In this document: positions 59,242 through 64,000 of the stretch, one piece after another | How the letters are laid out: each line of letters opens with the position of its first letter | Numbering within the stretch: the stretch's first letter is position 1 | Assembly (NCBI RefSeq): GCF_004022705.2 | Contig: NZ_RZOY02000006.1 | Span: forward strand, 94,943 to 158,942 | Direction of reading: 5' to 3' | Length of the DNA: 64,000 bases | DNA from: Mesorhizobium sp. M2D.F.Ca.ET.226.01.1.1 | GTDB lineage: Bacteria > Pseudomonadota > Alphaproteobacteria > Rhizobiales > Rhizobiaceae | The notes under the pieces: generated by a model | Told to the model about the DNA's origin: nothing | Databases searched by the model: none | Seen by the model: the letters and a program-made list of their open reading frames with translations, nothing else | Program-made: the position numbers and the translations under genes

Positions 59242-61845
59242 ATGTCGGGCTTTTCCGAAGACATGCCTTTTTTCGATGAACCGAATGCGCGGCCCGCGGC
59301 GGCCCCGTCCGGCATAGCCGCGCGCGCCATGGCGGCGCGCAGCGGCCAGAACAGCGCGCCCGATTACCTGAAGGGTCTGAACCCGGAACAGCGGCTCGCT
59401 GTCGAAACGACCGAAGGCCCGGTCCTGGTGCTGGCCGGCGCCGGCACCGGCAAGACGCGCGTGCTCACCACCCGCATCGCTCACATCCTTGCCACCGGCA
59501 GGGCTTTCCCGTCGCAGATTCTGGCCGTCACCTTCACCAACAAGGCCGCGCGCGAGATGAAGCAGCGCATCGGCCATTTGATCGGCGAAGGCAATGTCGA
59601 GGGCATGCCTTGGCTCGGCACCTTCCATTCGATCGGCGTGAAACTGCTGCGCCGCCACGCCGAGCTGGCCGGATTGAAGCCAGATTTCACCATCCTCGAC
59701 ACCGACGACGTGGTGCGGCTGATCAAGCAATTGATCCAGGCCGAGGGCCTGGACGACAAGCGCTGGCCGGCCAAGACCTTCGCCCAGATGCTCGACAACT
59801 GGAAGAACAAGGGCCTCGGCCCCGACGAGATTGCCGAAGGCGATGCGCGCAGCTTCGGCAACGGCAAGGGCCGTCAGCTCTACAAGGCCTATCAGGAGCG
59901 GCTGCAGACGCTGAACTCCTGCGACTTCGGCGACCTGCTCTACCACCCGATCCACATCTTCCGCGCCTATCCGGACGTGCTGAAGGACTATCACCGCAAG
60001 TTCAAATACATACTGGTCGACGAGTATCAGGACACCAACACTGCGCAGTATATGTGGCTGCGGCTCCTCGCCCAGCGGCCGGAAGGCAAGCCGATCTCCC
60101 CCCTTGAGGGGGAGATGTCCGGCAGGACAGAGGGGGGGGCCTCGCGCGGCAAATCCCCCGTTAACATCTGCTGCGTTGGCGACGACGACCAGTCCATCTA
60201 TGGCTGGCGCGGCGCCGAGGTCGACAACATCCTGCGTTTCGACAAGGATTTTCCGGGCGCCACCATCATTCGGCTGGAGCGCAACTATCGCTCCACCGCG
60301 CATATCCTCGGCGCCGCTTCGCACCTCATCGCCCACAATGAGGGCCGCTTCGGCAAGACGCTGTTCACCGACCGCGACGATCCCGAGGACGACAAGGTGC
60401 ATGTCCATGCCGCCTGGGACTCGGAAGAAGAGGCCAGAGCCGTCGGCGACGCCATCGAGGCGTATCAGCGGCAAAAGCACAATCTCAACGACATGGCGAT
60501 CCTTGTGCGTGCCTCCTTCCAGATGCGCGCCTTCGAAGACCGCTTCATCACGCTCGGCTTGAACTACCGCGTCATCGGTGGCCCGCGCTTTTATGAGCGC
60601 CTCGAAATCCGCGACGCGCTGGCCTTCTTCCGCGTCGTCGCCAACGGCGGCGACGACCTCGCCTTCGAGCGCATCGTCAACGTGCCGAAGCGCGGCCTGG
60701 GCGAAGCCACCATCCGCCAGATCCACGACACAGCGCGCGCCATGCGCATCCCGATGCTGGAGGCGGCTGCGACGCTTGCCGAAAGCGACGAGCTGAAGCC
60801 GAAACCGCGCGCGGCATTGCGTGAGGTCGCCGCAAATTTCGAGCGCTGGCAGAAGGCGCTGGAGACGACACCGCACACCGAGCTCGCCGAGACCATTCTC
60901 GAAGAGAGCGGCTATACCGACATGTGGAAGAACGACCGTTCGGCGGAAGCGCCCGGGCGGCTGGAGAACCTGAAAGAGTTGGTCCGCTCGATGGAGGAGT
61001 ATGAGTCGCTCCGCTCCTTCCTCGAACATGTGGCGCTCGTCATGGATGCCGAGCAGAATGCCGAGCAGGACGCGGTCTCGATCATGACGCTGCATTCGGC
61101 CAAGGGCCTCGAATTCGAGACCGTCTTCCTCCCCGGCTGGGAGGAAGGCCTGTTCCCGCACCAGCGCGCGCTGGACGAAGGCGGCCGCTCCGGCCTCGAG
61201 GAGGAGCGCCGCCTCGCCTATGTCGGCCTGACGCGCGCGAAGAAGAACCTGCACATCTGGTTCGTCTCCAACCGCCAGATCCACGGCCTATGGCAATCGA
61301 CCATTCCGTCGCGTTTCGTCGACGAGCTGCCGGAAACCCATATCGACATCGCCGAGGGCGGTAATTCCTACGGCGGCTACGGCAATCCCTATGGCGGCCG
61401 CGCCTTCGCCTCGGGCCGCGGTGGCGGCGGCCGGCAGAACCCCTACGGCGCCTCGCGTTTCGACAATGTCGGCGCCAAGGATCAGGGCAGCTTCTCCAAC
61501 ACCTATGCCACGCCCGGCTGGCAGCGCGCGCAGGCGAACCGCACCGAGGCGACCGACCGCAACTGGGGCACCCGCTCCGGCCACCAGGTCGAGCGCATCG
61601 GCTATGGCGAAACCGATAGCGGTTACGGCGCCGGCCGGACCTCGGTGAAGGGCCGCACCATCGAGGGCGAGTTGGTCGCCAAATCCGTCGCCGACACGCC
61701 GTCCGCCTTCAACGTCGGCGACCGCGTCTTCCACCAGAAATTCGGCAACGGCAACATCGCGGCGATCGAAGGCAACAAGCTCACCATCGACTTCGACAAG
61801 GCCGGGCAAAAGCGCGTGCTGGATGGGTTTGTCGCGCCGGTGTGA
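59242..61845 (+). CDS. uvrD: UvrD/PcrA-type SF1A DNA helicase with in-frame repeat insertion
   Basis: Superfamily 1A 3'-5' helicase, 867 residues. Motif I LAGAGTGKTRVL, motif Ia AVTFTNKAAREM, motif II ILVDEYQDTN, motif III CCVGDDDQSIYGWRGA, motif IV RLERNYRS, motif V IMTLHSAKGLEF, and motif VI RLAYVGLTRAKKNL are all intact. A Gly/Tyr-rich linker (residues about 710-800) leads to a C-terminal Tudor-like block (VGDRVFHQKFGNGNIAAIEGNKLTIDFDKAG). Between motifs II and III an unusual Pro/Gly/Glu-rich stretch of about 25 residues coincides with a palindromic DNA repeat. The ATG at 59242 has GGGGG just before it. It could equally be called pcrA; the role is repair and replication. Confidence 0.94.
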   Translation: MSGFSEDMPFFDEPNARPAAAPSGIAARAMAARSGQNSAPDYLKGLNPEQRLAVETTEGPVLVLAGAGTGKTRVLTTRIAHILATGRAFPSQILAVTFTNKAAREMKQRIGHLIGEGNVEGMPWLGTFHSIGVKLLRRHAELAGLKPDFTILDTDDVVRLIKQLIQAEGLDDKRWPAKTFAQMLDNWKNKGLGPDEIAEGDARSFGNGKGRQLYKAYQERLQTLNSCDFGDLLYHPIHIFRAYPDVLKDYHRKFKYILVDEYQDTNTAQYMWLRLLAQRPEGKPISPLEGEMSGRTEGGASRGKSPVNICCVGDDDQSIYGWRGAEVDNILRFDKDFPGATIIRLERNYRSTAHILGAASHLIAHNEGRFGKTLFTDRDDPEDDKVHVHAAWDSEEEARAVGDAIEAYQRQKHNLNDMAILVRASFQMRAFEDRFITLGLNYRVIGGPRFYERLEIRDALAFFRVVANGGDDLAFERIVNVPKRGLGEATIRQIHDTARAMRIPMLEAAATLAESDELKPKPRAALREVAANFERWQKALETTPHTELAETILEESGYTDMWKNDRSAEAPGRLENLKELVRSMEEYESLRSFLEHVALVMDAEQNAEQDAVSIMTLHSAKGLEFETVFLPGWEEGLFPHQRALDEGGRSGLEEERRLAYVGLTRAKKNLHIWFVSNRQIHGLWQSTIPSRFVDELPETHIDIAEGGNSYGGYGNPYGGRAFASGRGGGGRQNPYGASRFDNVGAKDQGSFSNTYATPGWQRAQANRTEATDRNWGTRSGHQVERIGYGETDSGYGAGRTSVKGRTIEGELVAKSVADTPSAFNVGDRVFHQKFGNGNIAAIEGNKLTIDFDKAGQKRVLDGFVAPV
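60093..60141. repeat. Palindromic repeat inserted inside the helicase gene
   Basis: ATCTCCCCC / GGGGGAGAT hairpin arms, then GTCC-GGCA-GGAC, then a run of eight G. This layout is that of an interspersed rhizobial palindrome normally found between genes. Here it is read in frame as residues about 284-300 of UvrD. Confidence 0.75.
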
Positions 61846-61851
61846 GCCCCC

Positions 61852-62897
61852 TCACCTGTACCTCGCCTGGTTCCACTTATGGCCGAGCAGCGACAGGATG
61901 ATGATCAGCCCGTTGAAGAACTGCACGTAGAAGCCGCTCAGGCCCGCAGCCACCACGCCGGTCTGGATGAACGACACCGTGACCGCGCCGATCGCCCCAC
62001 CGACGACGGTGCCGATGCCGCCCCAGGTCGGCGTGCCGCCGACGAACACCGACGCCAAAACCGGCAGCAGATAGCCGTCGCCCGCCGTCGGCCACCAGGT
62101 GAAGTTGATCATCACCGAGAACGTGCCGGCGATCGCCGCCCCGATGCCGGTGAAGACGAACACTTTCACCTTCACCAGCTTGACGTCGATGCCCATCTGC
62201 TTGGCGCTGTCCGGATTGTCGCCGACCACCCTCACCTGCGCGCCGAAGCGGTGCCGGTTGTAGAGCAGCGCCGAGAACACGACGAAGGCGATCGCCCAGA
62301 AGATCTGCACCGGAATACCCCAGATCTGGCTGGAGAAGATCTTGTAGGCCGCGCTGTCGGCCAGATTGGTCAGCGCCGTCGACTTGCCCTCGTTGATGAT
62401 CTGGATCAGGCCGCGCAACAGGAAGTTCATGCCGAGCGTGGCGATCAGCGACGACAGCCCGCCATAGACGACCAGCGACCCGACCAGGAAACCGAGCAGC
62501 GTGCCGGTGACCAGCGCCGCCGCGATGCCGAGGAACGGATCGTAGCCGGCCTGCACCACCAGCGCGAAGACCCAGGACGCAAAACCCATCGTTGCCGGGA
62601 AAGACAGGTCGATCTCGTCGCAGGTGACGACGAAGACAAGCGGCACCACCACGAAAAGCGCAACGGGAAGCGTCGTTAGTACCGAGCTGTAGAGATACCA
62701 GGTCGTGAAGACGGTCGGGTTGGCGATGATGAACACCGCCATCATAACGATGAACACGGCAAGCGTGCCCAGTGACGCGCGGTTGTCGAGGACGAAGCCG
62801 CGCAGCCAGTGGTTGGACGGATGGCTCCATTCCTTGGCAGCCGGGCCGCTTGTTCTTCCGAGGGGAGTTTGCAGGTCGGGTTCCATAGCCTTGCTCA

Positions 62898-62901
<4 letters not shown>
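61852..62901 (-). CDS. ABC sugar transporter permease (RbsC/FrcC-like)
   Basis: Inner-membrane permease of 349 residues with about ten hydrophobic segments, of the branched-chain-like/sugar CUT2 family. The EAA-type loop is in NPDSAKQMGIDVKLVKVKVFVFTGIGAAIAGT. It is coupled to the ATPase gene (4-bp overlap) and ends 6 bp after uvrD on the opposite strand, so the two genes are convergent. The sugar is unknown; related systems carry ribose, fructose or other monosaccharides. Confidence 0.93.
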
Positions 62902-63686
<785 letters not shown>

Positions 63687-63736
63687 GCGATCCTCGCTTG
63701 AATTGCTTGTTCTGCCGGCCTCGTCTGCCGGCGGTC

Positions 63737-63765
63737 CCGCCGGCCGGGTCAAGCCCGGCCGGCGG
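63737..63765 (-). promoter_or_regulatory. Strong hairpin between binding-protein and ATPase genes
   Basis: CCGCCGGCCGGG-TCAAG-CCCGGCCGGCGG forms a perfect 12-bp stem 9 bp after the binding-protein stop. No T-run follows, so it is more likely an mRNA-stabilising or partial-attenuation element that lets the binding protein be made in excess. Confidence 0.65.
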
Positions 63766-63774
63766 CCTGGGAGG

Positions 63775-64000
63775 TCAGCGCAGCGCCTGCTTGGCGAGCT
63801 CTGAGACGATCTCGTAGTTCTGCGGCGTCACGAAGCCGGCGCCGGTGTCGACATTCATGGGCGCCAGCCCCAGCACCACCTGCTGGCACAGGCTGAGGAT
63901 CGGCAGGTAGCCTTGCATGAACGGCTGCTGGTCGGCCGTCAGTTGCACCCAGCCGCCCTTGAAGGCCTCGACGATCTGTGGGCTGGTGTCGAAGCCGAAA
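63775..64000 (-). CDS. ABC sugar transporter substrate-binding protein (5' end outside window)
   Basis: The last 74 codons of a periplasmic sugar-binding protein are visible, with GFDTSPQIVEAFKGG, QPFMQGYLPILSLCQQ and the closing NYEIVSELAKQALR. This pattern fits the Peripla_BP_4/RbsB-like fold, and the position ahead of the ATPase and permease confirms it. The start and ligand-binding N-terminus lie beyond the right edge. Confidence 0.85.
   Translation of the reverse strand, partial: FGFDTSPQIVEAFKGGWVQLTADQQPFMQGYLPILSLCQQVVLGLAPMNVDTGAGFVTPQNYEIVSELAKQALR

Noticed and set aside
60100..60160. Frameshift or sequencing error in uvrD
   Set aside because: The frame is intact on both sides and the insert has its own palindromic structure, so insertion is the better reading.
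59227..61284. Minus-strand frame opposite UvrD
   Set aside because: All helicase motifs are on the plus strand; the opposite frame has no domain.

Overview
The window is high-GC, gene-dense alphaproteobacterial chromosome, most likely from the Rhizobiales and Mesorhizobium-like. The supporting marks are a circularly permuted two-piece tmRNA gene, an alphaproteobacterial SspB, the conserved block miaA/serB/degP/DUF2065/hflC/hflK/folA, two tandem kup genes, and palindromic intergenic repeats of the rhizobial type. Nothing indicates a plasmid, phage or large genomic island. There is no CRISPR array, transposase or integrase.

Layout. 0-4.7 kb: two tandem Kup potassium transporters (the first cut by the window edge) and pdxJ. 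4.8-8.1 kb: a SpoIIAA-like protein, a RecD-like helicase and a Co-type nitrile hydratase cluster (nthA-nthB-accessory) with overlapping genes. 8.2-13.5 kb: a tripartite-type RND pump pair and a LysE exporter. 13.6-16.3 kb: ilvI-ilvH preceded by a leader peptide and attenuator. 16.4-27.4 kb: an accessory stretch with a flavin monooxygenase, a PcfJ-like protein, a gene-poor 0.6-kb gap, a TmpA/TmpB-like phosphonate oxygenase pair with a divergent LysR gene, a GNAT/hypothetical/XRE-cupin cluster, a HerA-like ATPase, a long palindrome and a diguanylate cyclase. 27.4-34.6 kb: the housekeeping block miaA, serB, GNAT, degP, DUF2065, hflC, hflK, folA. 34.6-40.7 kb: DUF4424, cobF, a molybdate locus (modE, modABC, molbindin) and thyA. 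40.9-45.6 kb: DUF2853, ssrA, a Bcr-type MFS exporter with divergent TetR, sspB with two small genes, and a MarR regulator. 45.6-56.7 kb: a giant AsmA protein, a Dyp peroxidase, a D-lactate dehydrogenase with an unknown partner, a thioesterase, an AsnC/EamA pair, a dienelactone hydrolase and a small unknown protein. 56.7-64 kb: PQQ glucose dehydrogenase, a UvrD/PcrA helicase and a sugar ABC transporter cut by the right edge.

Functional themes. Molybdate control is split between a DNA-binding-only ModE and a separate molbindin, with two ModE-like sites, one of which lies between the divergent modABC and molbindin genes. The tmRNA gene and its proteolysis adaptor gene sspB lie about 2.4 kb apart. 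Branched-chain amino acid synthesis carries a textbook attenuator. The most unusual structural observation is a palindromic interspersed repeat apparently inserted in frame inside the UvrD/PcrA helicase, between motifs II and III. A second is a tract of near-identity between the two kup genes that suggests gene conversion. I found no clearly new multi-gene defence or mobile system.
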